64,000 nucleotides of DNA, from assembly GCF_019797745.1 (NCBI RefSeq), contig NZ_VOSI01000004.1, forward strand, positions 273,328 to 337,327, written 5' to 3'. The translations under genes and the position numbers were made by a program. Source of the stretch: Edaphocola aurantiacus. Its GTDB lineage: Bacteria; Bacteroidota; Bacteroidia; Chitinophagales; Chitinophagaceae. Below are positions 8,040 through 16,767 of the stretch, piece after piece (positions within the stretch are counted from its first letter, which is position 1; every line of letters starts with the position of its first letter). The notes below the pieces were generated by a model. The model was not told the DNA's origin. It worked only from the letters and a program-made list of their open reading frames with translations, and ran no database searches.

Positions 8040-10538
8040 ATGAGAAAAGCATACGCTCAATTACTATGCACGATACTATGTCTCTTTGGAGGTATAAATG
8101 CATTTGCATCTCACATTGTAGGAGGTGAGATCACCTATAAATTTATTTCTACTACAGGGACCAATCATACCTACCAGGTACAGGTTATCATTTATGGTGA
8201 TTGTAGCGGTGGTTCTTTCCCGTCCTTTACGGGCTCTACCTCTGCTGGTCTTAATATATACAAAGCTGGTGTACAGCAAGGTGCAGCGGTCAACCTGCCG
8301 CGCATTAATGCTGAAAGTGACATCCTGATTTCTCCTGTATGTGCTACTCAGCTGAGCAGTACAACCTGTTCCCCAGGTGGAACGATCGTAGGGGTGAAAA
8401 AATTTACTTTCCGTGGTAACATTGTAATTGCCGGTACGTCCAACGACTGGCGCTTTGCGTTTAACGGAGACCTGGTAAGTTCTACTGCGGGTAGAAGTGC
8501 CCTGATTCAAAATACTGTAGGTGCAAGCGGTACAACTATGTACATTGGCGCTACCCTGAATAATGTAAACGGTCCGAATACGACCCCTACCTTTACATCC
8601 GATCCTTCACCGTTTTTCTGTCTGAACATTCCTCAGAGCTATAGCCTGGGTGCGGTAGAAACAGAAGGTGACGGTTTAGCTTACAGCCTTGTTGGTGCCA
8701 ATACCAATGCTGTTGGTACAACCAATATGACTTATGTAGCTGGTTATACCGCTACGACTCCATTACCTGCAGCGCCGGGTACTTTCCTGTTTTCCGGTAC
8801 TACCGGTCAGACAGACTTTACGCCTAATGCACTGGTCAATTGTGTGGTTGTAAATAAAGTAACCGAGACCCGCAATGGGGTAGAAGTAGGTAGCTGTTGT
8901 CGTGAGATGTTATTCGTAATGTTACAGAACTGTGCGAATACCTCGCCGTCTACACCGGTATCCGGTGCACAGAACGGAGACCTGCTGCCAAGTACACCGA
9001 GCAGTGTTCAATTCGAAACCTGTGAGGCACAAACATCAACATTTGCCTTTGATGTACCGGTAACAGATGCTCAGGGTGATAATGTAACCATTACAGCCAC
9101 TAATATTCCTTCCGGTGCAGTGTTTAATGTAACCAACAATGGTACTCCTAACCCTACAGCACACTTCTCCTGGATTCTGAATACTGTAGCTGCGGGTACA
9201 TACCAGTTCTTTATTACTTATAAAGATGATGGTTGTCCGCTGTCGAGTATTAAGACGGTGACCTATACTGTTTATGTACTGCCGTTCAACGGAGATTTCC
9301 AGACCGGTTCTCAGCCTCCGTGCCGCGATATGATCAATGGTAAAGCCTGGATCACTCAATCAGCAACAGATACGGCTAAATATAAAATTACCTGGATGGA
9401 TCCTGCGTTCAATGTACTGCGCGCTGTGAACTTCACTGATCAGGGTGATACTTTCAAAAATATTGCTTCAGGTAACTATGTAGTTGAAGTAGAAAACTAC
9501 CGTGGTTGTAAACGTAAATTTGATGTGATCGTAGATACGCCTACTTATAAAGCTAAATTTGAAGTAGACAGCATCATCTGTGTGAACACTAACCTGACCT
9601 TTAACCCTAACTTCCCGAATAATGATTTTGTAAGCTGGAGCTGGGATTTCGGTAACGGTGTTACCTCTAATATGCAAACACCTACTCATCAGTACCCTTA
9701 CAGCGGTCATTACCTGATCAAAATGATTGGTGTTACCTCTCTGGGTTGTATTGATTCTTTCCAGCAATGGGTAACTGTAGATTCTGTAATGACACCTGAG
9801 TTCGTTCTGGATCGCAACACACTTTGTGCTGGTGAGCAAGTTCATGTTACTCCTGATTATGGCCTGAACCCTACCGGTGTATCATGGGATTTCGGTGATG
9901 GCGGTACGCTGCAAACCGGAGCGGTTACTGGTATGACTTATGCTTATACTACGCCTGGTACTTATCCGGTGGCTATGACTGTATCTTACAGAAGCTGTCC
10001 AGATATTACTTATACTAAGAACATTACGATCAGCAGCTATCCTCTGGTAGACCTGGGTAATGATACTGCTTTATGTTACCGTGGTGCGCCTATCACACTG
10101 GCTAACCAGGTTGTGAATACGGGTGTACTGTATCACTGGAATACGGGAGCAACAACATCAAGCATTCAGGCAACCGGTCCTGGCGTATACAGCCTGACGG
10201 CAACCAATAGTGCAGATTGTTCTACAACGGACAGTGTAACGATCCGTAAAGATTGTTATGTAGATATTCCGAATGCGTTCTCTCCGAACGGAGATGGAGT
10301 TAGTGATTACTTCTTCCCAAGAAGCCTGTTATCAAGAGGTGTAAGCAGCTTCGAGATGTCTGTATACAACCGTTGGGGAGAGAAAGTATTCCTGACTCAG
10401 AAGATCGACGGCCGTGGCTGGGATGGTCTGTACAGCGGCAAAGTACAACCTGCCGGTGTCTACATCTACGATATCAGTGTTAAGTTTAAAGATGGTACTG
10501 AAGAGCGTTACCAAGGTAATGTAACTTTAATCAGATAA
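8040..10538 (+). CDS. T9SS type B secreted protein with PKD domain (tandem copy 2)
   Basis: The 832-aa paralogue of the previous gene has the same layout: signal peptide (MRKAYAQLLCTILCLFGG...AFA), SHIVGGEITYKFI, PKD-like domains, and a type B sorting domain ending in GNVTLIR. The N-terminal third has diverged by many substitutions and small indels, for example a shorter segment around 8680-8850. The last 1,004 nt before the final codons (9522-10525) are identical to copy 1. That pattern suggests recent gene conversion or partial duplication. It has its own upstream region of about 180 nt and its own terminator. Ligand or surface role is unknown. Confidence 0.9.
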   Translation: MRKAYAQLLCTILCLFGGINAFASHIVGGEITYKFISTTGTNHTYQVQVIIYGDCSGGSFPSFTGSTSAGLNIYKAGVQQGAAVNLPRINAESDILISPVCATQLSSTTCSPGGTIVGVKKFTFRGNIVIAGTSNDWRFAFNGDLVSSTAGRSALIQNTVGASGTTMYIGATLNNVNGPNTTPTFTSDPSPFFCLNIPQSYSLGAVETEGDGLAYSLVGANTNAVGTTNMTYVAGYTATTPLPAAPGTFLFSGTTGQTDFTPNALVNCVVVNKVTETRNGVEVGSCCREMLFVMLQNCANTSPSTPVSGAQNGDLLPSTPSSVQFETCEAQTSTFAFDVPVTDAQGDNVTITATNIPSGAVFNVTNNGTPNPTAHFSWILNTVAAGTYQFFITYKDDGCPLSSIKTVTYTVYVLPFNGDFQTGSQPPCRDMINGKAWITQSATDTAKYKITWMDPAFNVLRAVNFTDQGDTFKNIASGNYVVEVENYRGCKRKFDVIVDTPTYKAKFEVDSIICVNTNLTFNPNFPNNDFVSWSWDFGNGVTSNMQTPTHQYPYSGHYLIKMIGVTSLGCIDSFQQWVTVDSVMTPEFVLDRNTLCAGEQVHVTPDYGLNPTGVSWDFGDGGTLQTGAVTGMTYAYTTPGTYPVAMTVSYRSCPDITYTKNITISSYPLVDLGNDTALCYRGAPITLANQVVNTGVLYHWNTGATTSSIQATGPGVYSLTATNSADCSTTDSVTIRKDCYVDIPNAFSPNGDGVSDYFFPRSLLSRGVSSFEMSVYNRWGEKVFLTQKIDGRGWDGLYSGKVQPAGVYIYDISVKFKDGTEERYQGNVTLIR

Positions 10539-10547
10539 AATAGAGTG

Positions 10548-10588
10548 CCAGATATTGTTGCGCGCCTGTGGCGCGCAACAATATCTGG
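10548..10588. terminator. Intrinsic terminator hairpin
   Basis: A perfect 19-bp stem with a 3-nt loop (arm core tattgttgcgcgcc, loop tgt) starts 10 nt after the stop of the second T9SS gene. Only a short U-run follows, so termination strength is uncertain. Confidence 0.7.
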
Positions 10589-10624
10589 TTTACATGTAAA
10601 TAAACAATTGAAAAACGACAATTA

Positions 10625-11776
10625 ATGACAACATTGAAGCAAATAGTTCTAGGATCAGCAGCAGTGCTTTCTTTAGCGTTCAGCGTTACATCGTGTAAGA
10701 AATCCTATAGTGTTGACGGTCCGGAGACTTCTCCTTATGTGTCTTCTGTATATGCTGTAAATAGTAATAGAAGTGTACTGGCATTAGACCCTGCAACAGG
10801 TGCAAAACGATGGGAAACAAAGGTAGGTAGTGATGTATATGCTACTCCTGTAGTGATCTCCCGTAAATTGTACGTGGTTGATATTACCGGGAAGATCTAC
10901 AGAATAGATCCGAAAAACGGTAAAATCGAGGCCTCTTCTTCACTGGGAGGAGCGGTTTATGGCACGCCACTTTCTTACGATCGTAAACTGATTATCCCGG
11001 TTGGCAATACCGTGAAAATGATTGACCCAACGGGCAACTTTACTACTGTTTGGAGCTATACCGCAACAGACCAGGTGAGGACCTCTCCAGCACTCAATGT
11101 TAGTAAAACAGATACCAACAAAAAAGTAGTCTTCTTTGCTGCGGGAACTAAAGTATACGCGCTGCAGGCCGATAATGGTGCGCAGATGTGGCAGACTTCC
11201 GTTTCCGGCGCGGGTAATTTCGCATCTTCGGTAAGTGCGGCAAATCGCAACTACCTGTATGTAGGAAATGATAACGGTAGTTTATATGCCCTGAATTCCA
11301 ATGACGGCAGTACCTACTGGTCTTATCCTACCGGTTCTGCAATCAAGAGTTCTCCTATCTCTGTAGGTGGTAATATTATCGTGGGCAGTGATGACCGTAA
11401 CCTCTACTCCGTAGATTCGGCAACAGGTCTGCTGCGCTGGAAATATACAGCTTCAGATCGTATCGCTTCTTCTCCTTTTGTATACAATCAGAATGTATAC
11501 TTCGGATCTAACGATTACAACCTGTATGCGATCAACATCATTGATGGTACTTTGAAATGGAAGTTCCTGACCTTCAGTGTTATCAGCAGCTCTCCGTTTG
11601 CGTATAACAATACTTTATACTTCAACTCTTTTGATAAGAATGTATATGCGCTGAATAGTGAAGATGGCAGCCAGAAATGGAGCTATAACACCAATGCAAC
11701 CATGAACGCATCTATGATCCTGGATACTATCTCCGGTAGCGTAGTACCGTCCATCAGCGGTAATTATCCTTACTAA
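10625..11776 (+). CDS. PQQ-type beta-propeller lipoprotein (BamB-like repeats)
   Basis: The 383-aa protein begins with a lipoprotein signal whose lipobox ends SVTSC at about residue 24. The rest consists of repeated blades of the PQQ/quinoprotein type: VYAVNSNRSVLALDPATGAKRWETK, then repeats of LYALNSNDGSTYWSYP, LYSVDSATGLLRWKY and VYALNSEDGSQKWSY. No PQQ-binding residues are evident, so this is a structural propeller rather than a dehydrogenase. BamB shares this fold, but the context gives no link to outer-membrane assembly. It has its own terminator and lies alone after the T9SS pair. Confidence 0.85.
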   Translation: MTTLKQIVLGSAAVLSLAFSVTSCKKSYSVDGPETSPYVSSVYAVNSNRSVLALDPATGAKRWETKVGSDVYATPVVISRKLYVVDITGKIYRIDPKNGKIEASSSLGGAVYGTPLSYDRKLIIPVGNTVKMIDPTGNFTTVWSYTATDQVRTSPALNVSKTDTNKKVVFFAAGTKVYALQADNGAQMWQTSVSGAGNFASSVSAANRNYLYVGNDNGSLYALNSNDGSTYWSYPTGSAIKSSPISVGGNIIVGSDDRNLYSVDSATGLLRWKYTASDRIASSPFVYNQNVYFGSNDYNLYAINIIDGTLKWKFLTFSVISSSPFAYNNTLYFNSFDKNVYALNSEDGSQKWSYNTNATMNASMILDTISGSVVPSISGNYPY

Positions 11777-11792
11777 GCATACAGATCTTTAT

Positions 11793-11827
11793 ACAGAGGC
11801 CGCAGCATATCATGCTGCGGCCTCTGT
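11793..11827 (+). terminator. Intrinsic terminator
   Basis: A 16-bp perfect stem (arm acagaggccgcagcat, loop atc) followed by a short T-rich stretch, located 17 nt after the propeller lipoprotein stop. Confidence 0.75.
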
Positions 11828-11846
11828 CTGTTTTGGTAATTAGTAC

Positions 11847-11854
11847 TATCTTTG
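11847..11854 (+). promoter_or_regulatory. -7 promoter element (TATCTTTG)
   Basis: This matches the Bacteroidota -7 consensus TAnnTTTG, 32 nt before the next ATG. A TTTG lies only 11 nt upstream, shorter than the usual spacing, so only the -7 element is supported. Confidence 0.45.
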
Positions 11855-11886
11855 GCCTCTCAAAACATTGATATTAAAATAGATAT

Positions 11887-12474
11887 ATGAATATCTTTAA
11901 GACAGCCGTACAATCATACGATTATGCCTCATTCCTGCAATATGCAGAGGGGGTGATTGCAAAAAATGAAGCGAATCCGGAACTGGTTGCGAATGATAAA
12001 TATGCATTTTATACCAAATTGAATTTTCAGCGTATGAAACGCTGGAATAAAACATTTACTCCGGATGCAGCATTGATTACAAAACTGAAAGCGCAGCCAC
12101 AGCAAAGCTGGTGGGTGATCACCGAAGCCTGGTGTGGGGATAGTGCGCAGAATCTGCCCATAATTGCGGCTGTAGCTGCAGCGGCAGGTATTGAGTTGCG
12201 TATCGTGCTTCGTGACGAAAATGAGGCTATTATTGATGCTTATCTGACTAACGGGACCAGAAGTATTCCGATCCTGGTTGCTTTTGATGAAGAAGATAAT
12301 CAGTTGTTTCGTTGGGGACCAAGACCGGCAGGAGCACAGGCACTGATGCTGGACTGGAAATCCAATCCTAATGGAAGAGATTTTGAAGCCTTTGAACTGG
12401 AAATGCATCAGTGGTATAACCACCATAAAGGAAAAGAACCGCAGGAAGAATTGCAGCATTGCTGGGTTAATTAA
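11887..12474 (+). CDS. Thioredoxin family protein (Thioredoxin_9 type)
   Basis: A 195-aa cytosolic protein without a signal peptide. The core is WVITEAWCGDSAQNLP at about residues 76-91, where WCGD replaces the usual CxxC, leaving one cysteine. The cis-proline loop appears as RSIPILVAF and is followed by RWGPRPAGAQ. These features match the Thioredoxin_9 family, common in Bacteroidota and Firmicutes, whose substrate is not known. With only one active-site cysteine it probably does not act as a classical disulfide reductase. It is a single gene. Confidence 0.8.
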   Translation: MNIFKTAVQSYDYASFLQYAEGVIAKNEANPELVANDKYAFYTKLNFQRMKRWNKTFTPDAALITKLKAQPQQSWWVITEAWCGDSAQNLPIIAAVAAAAGIELRIVLRDENEAIIDAYLTNGTRSIPILVAFDEEDNQLFRWGPRPAGAQALMLDWKSNPNGRDFEAFELEMHQWYNHHKGKEPQEELQHCWVN

Positions 12475-13082
12475 GACCTGTCCATACCACAGAATAGTTA
12501 AGAAATACAAATAATCATACGCATTGCGAGAACAAAAAGCATCATATTTGGTGCTTTTTGTTATTTCATCACCTGTGCACGGAATCATTTGCACGGTTTG
12601 CAGTAATGACTGTACATAAAGAGAGCTCTCAAGTAGAAACATGAAAGCTCTTAAATAGGCGTAGGAATCAGGTATATTTACGAAAGAATACTTTATTGCT
12701 TAATCGACAATTAGGCTCCTGATCACATAAGTGCAAGTAATGGCTTGCTCATAAAATCCGGTTTTTGATTTTGTTCAAAATTATATAAAACTTGACGTGC
12801 TGCGGTAACGTACAACCTAACTTATGTACGGTTTATTCATAACCGGTTGTTACAGAGGTTGCTACTCACGAAACGGTAAAAACATCTTAGTAACAATTAC
12901 CTCATCATTATATTGATAATCAACTATATGAGGAAAGGTGTTATAGGTATGGCAAACAAACTTTAGTACTGTTATGCTTTTTTTAATAATACAATGGCAT
13001 GGTAATTGACTGCAACACTATATTGTGAAAATGATCTTACAGATTTAGTCCGGAATCTAATCCACTAATATATTAGGCAGTA
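12475..13082. other. Gene-free spacer of about 600 nt
   Basis: I see no convincing coding frame here. A hairpin at 12531-12562 (arm aacaaaaagca, 10-nt loop) probably terminates the thioredoxin gene transcript. The remainder is AT-rich with only short chance frames. It separates the thioredoxin gene from the oppositely oriented response regulator. Confidence 0.5.
12531..12562 (+). terminator. Terminator-like hairpin
   Basis: An 11-bp stem (aacaaaaagca / tgctttttgtt) with a 10-nt loop and a T-rich 3' arm, 56 nt downstream of the thioredoxin-like gene. Confidence 0.5.
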
Positions 13083-13113
13083 ATAAAAATGGATCGCAGT
13101 ATGCGATCCATTT
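13083..13113 (-). terminator. Intrinsic terminator of the response regulator gene
   Basis: A 12-bp perfect stem (aaatggatcgca, loop gta) lies 19 nt beyond the stop of the minus-strand regulator. The left flank is A-rich, giving a U-tract on the minus strand. Confidence 0.75.
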
Positions 13114-13131
13114 AAACGGTATTTGCCTTAT

Positions 13132-13770
13132 TTACTTCCCATTTGAGAAGTATTTATTGATGGCACTTGTTCTATTCTTTACCTTCATTTTAAAGAATAT
13201 ATTATAGATATGCCATTTGAGCGTAGCAATTTTTATCGTTAGCTTATCTGCAATTTCCTGATAACTACAACCCTTTGAAAGGAGCTCAAGAATAGTAGCT
13301 TCTTGCTTTGTAATTGTATAATCTTTCTTTTCTTCTAATGGCTTCTCCTCGGCCTGGGGTAAATAATTCAGCAATTTTGTAGCAATACAACTGCTGACCG
13401 GCATTTCACCATTATGCATTTCTAAAAGGGCATCGGTTAATTGATACGGTTTGCCTCTTTTAAGGATATATGAACTGGCACCTGCTTTTAACGCTTCAAA
13501 TATATTTTCATCATCTTCAAAAACAGTGCAGACCATAAATTTGACATTTTCCACTAATGGCTTTAACTCCCGAATGCATTCTACCCCTGATATATCAGGT
13601 AGCCCGATATCCATTATAACAGCATCGGGTTTATGTTGAAGAATACCTTCAATAGCGTCTTTTCCATTGCCATAAATACCAATGCAGTCAAATAAAGGGC
13701 TGTTGTTTATAATGGTTTTAAAGTTGTATTGATGCTCAGGTTGATCCTCAACAATTATTACGGTTATCAT
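13132..13770 (-). CDS. NarL/FixJ-type response regulator
   Basis: A 212-aa two-domain regulator. The receiver has the acidic pocket (VIIVEDQ), the phosphoacceptor aspartate in AVIMDIGLPDISG and the conserved lysine in SYILKRGKP. The C-terminal LuxR helix-turn-helix reads TITKQEATILELLSKGCSYQEIADKL with the recognition helix before IKIATLKWHIYNIFFKM. The family controls transcription after phosphorylation by a histidine kinase. No kinase is encoded in this window, so it is an orphan here. I use the ATG at 13770, which starts directly at the receiver (MITVIIVEDQ); the alternative is six codons upstream. Confidence 0.9.
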   Translation of the reverse strand: MITVIIVEDQPEHQYNFKTIINNSPLFDCIGIYGNGKDAIEGILQHKPDAVIMDIGLPDISGVECIRELKPLVENVKFMVCTVFEDDENIFEALKAGASSYILKRGKPYQLTDALLEMHNGEMPVSSCIATKLLNYLPQAEEKPLEEKKDYTITKQEATILELLSKGCSYQEIADKLTIKIATLKWHIYNIFFKMKVKNRTSAINKYFSNGK

Positions 13771-14255
13771 GATGTAAAGGTCATGCAAATTCCTGTTTGA
13801 TGAAAATCAGAACAACTAACTTTTGTACTGTTTTTTGCCCATTATGATGGTATAATGCCATATGGGCATAATAGCGTTCGGGTTTGTATTAGGGCAATAC
13901 ATTAAAAATAAATCGTTGTTCCTGAGAATAATAAGCTTACCTTACGACGGTACTGAACGACTACAATCAAACCCGGAACAAGTTTTATTTAAATTGTACA
14001 TAGGCCCCTTTTTTTTGAGGGGCTAATTTATTGCCGGTAATATTAATTATTGTTTTAATAAATAAATTGCCTATATTTGCATATATCACTTCCCGGAATA
14101 GGAAAAATTGTCCTTAGTAATAACCTTCTCTTTACTTGTATCTAAGGATTACTGTATAAACTTGATCACTCCAATTTTTTGCGGTTTATTTATCTGAGAT
14201 TTATCTCATCTTATTAATATGTACCTTGAACGTACCATATAGTATTATCTATTCC
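13771..14255. other. Gene-free regulatory spacer with hairpins and a -7 element
   Basis: Between the divergent response regulator and the small membrane-peptide gene there is about 480 nt without a credible gene. A GC-stemmed hairpin lies near 14001-14030 (gcccc and ggggc arms around a T-run). A TATATTTG -7 element is at 14082-14089. Complementary segments tccttag and ctaagga occur in the predicted leader after it. The long leader suggests possible post-transcriptional control. Confidence 0.4.
14082..14089 (+). promoter_or_regulatory. -7 promoter element (TATATTTG)
   Basis: A perfect match to TAnnTTTG upstream of the small membrane-peptide frame. No clear TTTG -33 box is present at the usual distance. 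Together with the terminator at 14456-14486 it would define a transcript of about 390 nt. Confidence 0.4.
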
Positions 14256-14285
14256 ATGAATCCAATTAATAGTCAAACAATAATC

Positions 14286-14417
14286 ATGGATAAACAACAA
14301 TATAGAAGCAAACTTAAATATAGCCATTACGCAAAAGAAGATACCGTCATATTCAATATGATCATATTCGGACTTCTTTTTTTTTCTTCCTTAGTACTCT
14401 TATTTTTCAATATTTGA
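14286..14417 (+). CDS. Small single-pass membrane peptide (hypothetical)
   Basis: A 43-aa frame: a charged, tyrosine-rich N-terminal half (MDKQQYRSKLKYSHYAKED) followed by one hydrophobic helix (MIIFGLLFFSSLVLLFF). The same frame extends up to an ATG at 14256 and a TTG at 14226. Support for a real gene is the membrane-protein composition, a -7 element upstream at 14082-14089 and a strong terminator at 14456-14486 immediately downstream. I do not recognise the peptide. It could be a regulatory or stress membrane peptide, a toxin-like peptide, or a chance frame in a non-coding RNA. Confidence 0.45.
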   Translation: MDKQQYRSKLKYSHYAKEDTVIFNMIIFGLLFFSSLVLLFFNI

Positions 14418-14455
14418 TGGACATCTAAAACCACATCTTAGTAGAGGAAATATAG

Positions 14456-14486
14456 AAATGGCACACAAATCGTGTGCCATTTTTTG
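14456..14486 (+). terminator. Intrinsic terminator
   Basis: An 11-bp perfect stem (aaatggcacac / gtgtgccattt) with loop aaatc, followed by a T-run. It is 38 nt after the small membrane-peptide stop and well before the AraC-type gene. Confidence 0.8.
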
Positions 14487-14627
14487 TTCATTTCATTGAT
14501 TACCAATATTAACGTGAAACTACCTTTGGCTTATATATTATCGTGAATATGCTACAGCATATAAAAATGACATAGTATCATCTGACAGATTTAAAGAATT
14601 CTATTTAATCTTTTAACGCTATTTGTA

Positions 14628-15179
14628 ATGTTTATTTATGTAAAATATATGGTGAGTCAGCGGTGCAAATTAAAGGTGATAGAAGAGCTTGAACAACTCT
14701 CGATAAGGTATAGGTCTGTTGAGTTGGGGAGCATTGAAATGGACAATCCTCTTTCAGAAAGCACGCTACAAACATTAGGGGCGAATCTTAAAAAGTCGGG
14801 ACTTGAAATATTGGATGATAAAAGGAGTATATTGATAGAGCGCATCAAGAATACTATTGTAGAAATGATTTATAAAGAGAATATAGATCCCTTACAAGTC
14901 AACTATTCGGTATATATCGCTTCTGAATTGCATTATGATTATACGTACCTGGCCAATATTTTTTCTGAGGTAACCGGAATCACCATCCAGCACTTTATCA
15001 TTCTCCACAAAATAGAAAGGGTTAAAGAGTTATTACTGTATGATGAACTGACCCTGACTGAAATCTCATATCTTCTGAATTACAGCAGTGTAGCGCATTT
15101 GTCCTATCAATTTAAAAAAGTAACGGGGCTTACACCCACCTTTTTTAAGAGGATTAGGAAAATGAGAATAAGCCAATGA
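14628..15179 (+). CDS. Short AraC-family transcriptional regulator
   Basis: A 183-aa protein whose C-terminal part carries the double helix-turn-helix of the AraC family: a first HTH around YIASELHYDYTYLANIFSEVTG and the second with LTEISYLLNYSSVAHLSYQFKKVTGLTPTFF, the family's signature block. The N-terminal ~90 residues (VSQRCKLKVIEELEQL) are not a cupin sensor; this short type is widespread in Bacteroidota and its signal is unknown. Translation may begin at 14628 or at the later ATG before VSQRC at 14649. No target is evident. A YjbJ-like stress gene follows 110 nt downstream. Confidence 0.85.
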   Translation: MFIYVKYMVSQRCKLKVIEELEQLSIRYRSVELGSIEMDNPLSESTLQTLGANLKKSGLEILDDKRSILIERIKNTIVEMIYKENIDPLQVNYSVYIASELHYDYTYLANIFSEVTGITIQHFIILHKIERVKELLLYDELTLTEISYLLNYSSVAHLSYQFKKVTGLTPTFFKRIRKMRISQ

Positions 15180-15289
15180 GGAGATGTGTGATTTGTGTAA
15201 GATTTAAACACATTTATGTAACGATTAAATGCGTGTTATGTGCCACCTTTACTAAGTGAAAATGATTTCACAATCTTAATGCTAGTAAA

Positions 15290-15523
15290 ATGGAAAATAA
15301 TAAAAATAGTGCCAGAGAAGATTTCAAAATTATTGGAAACTGGGATAAACAATCCAATGCATTGAAAGAAAAATTTCCGCAGTTAACTATGGCTGACCTT
15401 AAATTTGAACAAGGAAAGGAAAGTGAAATGCTTACCAGAGTACAGGATCGCCTGAACAAAGGTAGAGAAGAGGTGATTAATATCATCAAAAAAGGGCAGC
15501 CTGAACAGGGTAAGGCCCAATAA
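15290..15523 (+). CDS. CsbD/YjbJ-like general stress protein
   Basis: A 77-aa hydrophilic, charged protein. The pattern GNWDKQSNALKEKFPQLTMADL and EQGKESEMLTRVQDRLNKGREEV resembles the CsbD/YjbJ family: GNW, then a K-rich helix, then LT..DL, then a G-K-E..L...Q..L motif. Members are abundant under stress or in stationary phase in many bacteria but have no known biochemical role. It has a dedicated terminator and lies just after the AraC-type gene in the same direction, so it may be its target, which is speculative. Confidence 0.7.
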   Translation: MENNKNSAREDFKIIGNWDKQSNALKEKFPQLTMADLKFEQGKESEMLTRVQDRLNKGREEVINIIKKGQPEQGKAQ

Positions 15524-15556
15524 AATTGAACTAAACTGAAAGCTTGAACATAAAAT

Positions 15557-15594
15557 AAAAAAAGACAGGACCTTATGGGTTCTGTCTTTTTTTA
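15557..15594 (+). terminator. Intrinsic terminator
   Basis: A stem of about 14 bp (aaaaaaagacagga / ttctgtcttttttt, one G-U pair) with a 9-nt loop and a strong U-tract, 33 nt after the YjbJ-like gene. A-runs and T-runs on both sides also fit use by the convergent gene that ends at 15622. Confidence 0.8.
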
Positions 15595-15621
15595 TAAGGC
15601 AACAGCAATGATATATTACAA

Positions 15622-15936
15622 CTAATAGCTGTCATCATCTGTCATGGTTATGATGTCCGGATGTTCATCCAAAGGAAGATGATTTAAGGTACAATATTGA
15701 TTCAGAAAGATTATTGCCGCTTGAAGCGTATCTACATCTGGTAAGTATAAGCACATTTTAAACAGCGCATCCGAATGAGGCTTGTTTTTATCCGTATCAT
15801 TAAACTTAGTATGATACTTTGTTATTTTAGAAGGGATACTGTCTAATAGGCGGCATAGCCGATTGTATATATCTGCATGTTCGACCTTACCCTTGTATTG
15901 TCCCGAATAGTCAATAGTATATGTTAGACGATACAT
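15622..15936 (-). CDS. Hypothetical protein, 104 aa
   Basis: A cytosolic-looking 104-aa protein with no signal peptide or membrane segment. It has an N-terminal two-strand-like pattern (YRLTYTIDYSGQY), a helix (ADIYNRLCRLLDSI), a middle strand (SDALFKMCLYLPD) and a second helix (LQAAIIFLNQYCTL), ending in an acidic tail (TMTDDDSY). The alternation suggests a small alpha/beta fold. I do not recognise it. Codon use is ordinary and the gene converges on the YjbJ-like gene. Confidence 0.6.
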   Translation of the reverse strand: MYRLTYTIDYSGQYKGKVEHADIYNRLCRLLDSIPSKITKYHTKFNDTDKNKPHSDALFKMCLYLPDVDTLQAAIIFLNQYCTLNHLPLDEHPDIITMTDDDSY

Positions 15937-16194
15937 ATTAAAATATTTCTATAAAGGTATGCACTATTTCATGATTAGCGGCATCTTTTTATACAGCAAA
16001 GTCAATACAAAGAAGGGTAGTATTCAATTAATTTAGCTCCGGAAGCTTTCCTGCAGAATATATAAAAAGCGTCATTAAGGTGTACTTAAGTATCTTTAGT
16101 ATTATCTTGCCCATCTGCAACATAGGCATCATAATTTTATGGAAATAATACCCGCTGCGCGTCATAACTGTACAGCACCTTAATCATATACACT

Positions 16195-16767
16195 TTGACT
16201 GGTCCATTAGCACATATTTCTGAAGAGTACCTGCTATCTTTGTATTACAAAGAAGGCGACAGCCGGTATGTAGGAGAATTGTTGAGCCGGTATACCATGC
16301 GCCTTTTAGGGGTAAGCATGAAGTACCTGAAGGATGAAGATGAAGCACAGGATATGGTACAGCAGGTATTTGTAAAAGCCCTGCAGGAAATAGGGAAGTA
16401 TAAAATCGATAATTTTGGCGGATGGCTGTACCGTATAGCTCAGAATGCCTGTATCTCTTACATAAGGGCTAAGAAGCATTTTGTAGAAGATATGGCACTG
16501 AAGTATACACCGGCCGATGAGGCGCTGGATGAAGCCGAACACTGGAAGGTGGAGCAGCATTATGAACACCTGCAACAGGCGCTGGCCTCTTTAAAAGAGG
16601 ATCAGAAGGTGTGTGTAGAGCTGTTTTACCTGCATAAAAAGAGTTACCAGGAGATCGCGGACAGTACCGATTATACACTTAAAGAAGTAAAAAGTAATAT
16701 TCAGAACGGTAAGCGTAATCTGAAAATACTGATTGAACAAATAAAAAAGGACGCTAAATATGTCTAA
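16195..16767 (+). CDS. ECF-type RNA polymerase sigma factor
   Basis: A 190-aa sigma-70 family protein. Region 2 includes MKYLKDEDEAQDMVQQVFVKALQEI and FGGWLYRIAQNACISYIR; region 4 includes LASLKEDQKVCVELFYLHKKSYQEIADSTDYTLKEVKSNIQNGKRNLK. The frame opens after a stop at 16165 and offers no ATG before region 2, so TTG at 16195 is the likely start; CTG at 16168 is the alternative. It overlaps the next gene by 8 nt, which indicates translational coupling with a probable membrane anti-sigma partner. Confidence 0.9.
   Translation: MTGPLAHISEEYLLSLYYKEGDSRYVGELLSRYTMRLLGVSMKYLKDEDEAQDMVQQVFVKALQEIGKYKIDNFGGWLYRIAQNACISYIRAKKHFVEDMALKYTPADEALDEAEHWKVEQHYEHLQQALASLKEDQKVCVELFYLHKKSYQEIADSTDYTLKEVKSNIQNGKRNLKILIEQIKKDAKYV

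Noticed and set aside
5255-10538. The tandem T9SS genes as an assembly duplication
   Set aside because: The N-terminal halves and flanking sequences differ clearly, so two real genes exist, although the length of the identical tract should be confirmed with long reads.
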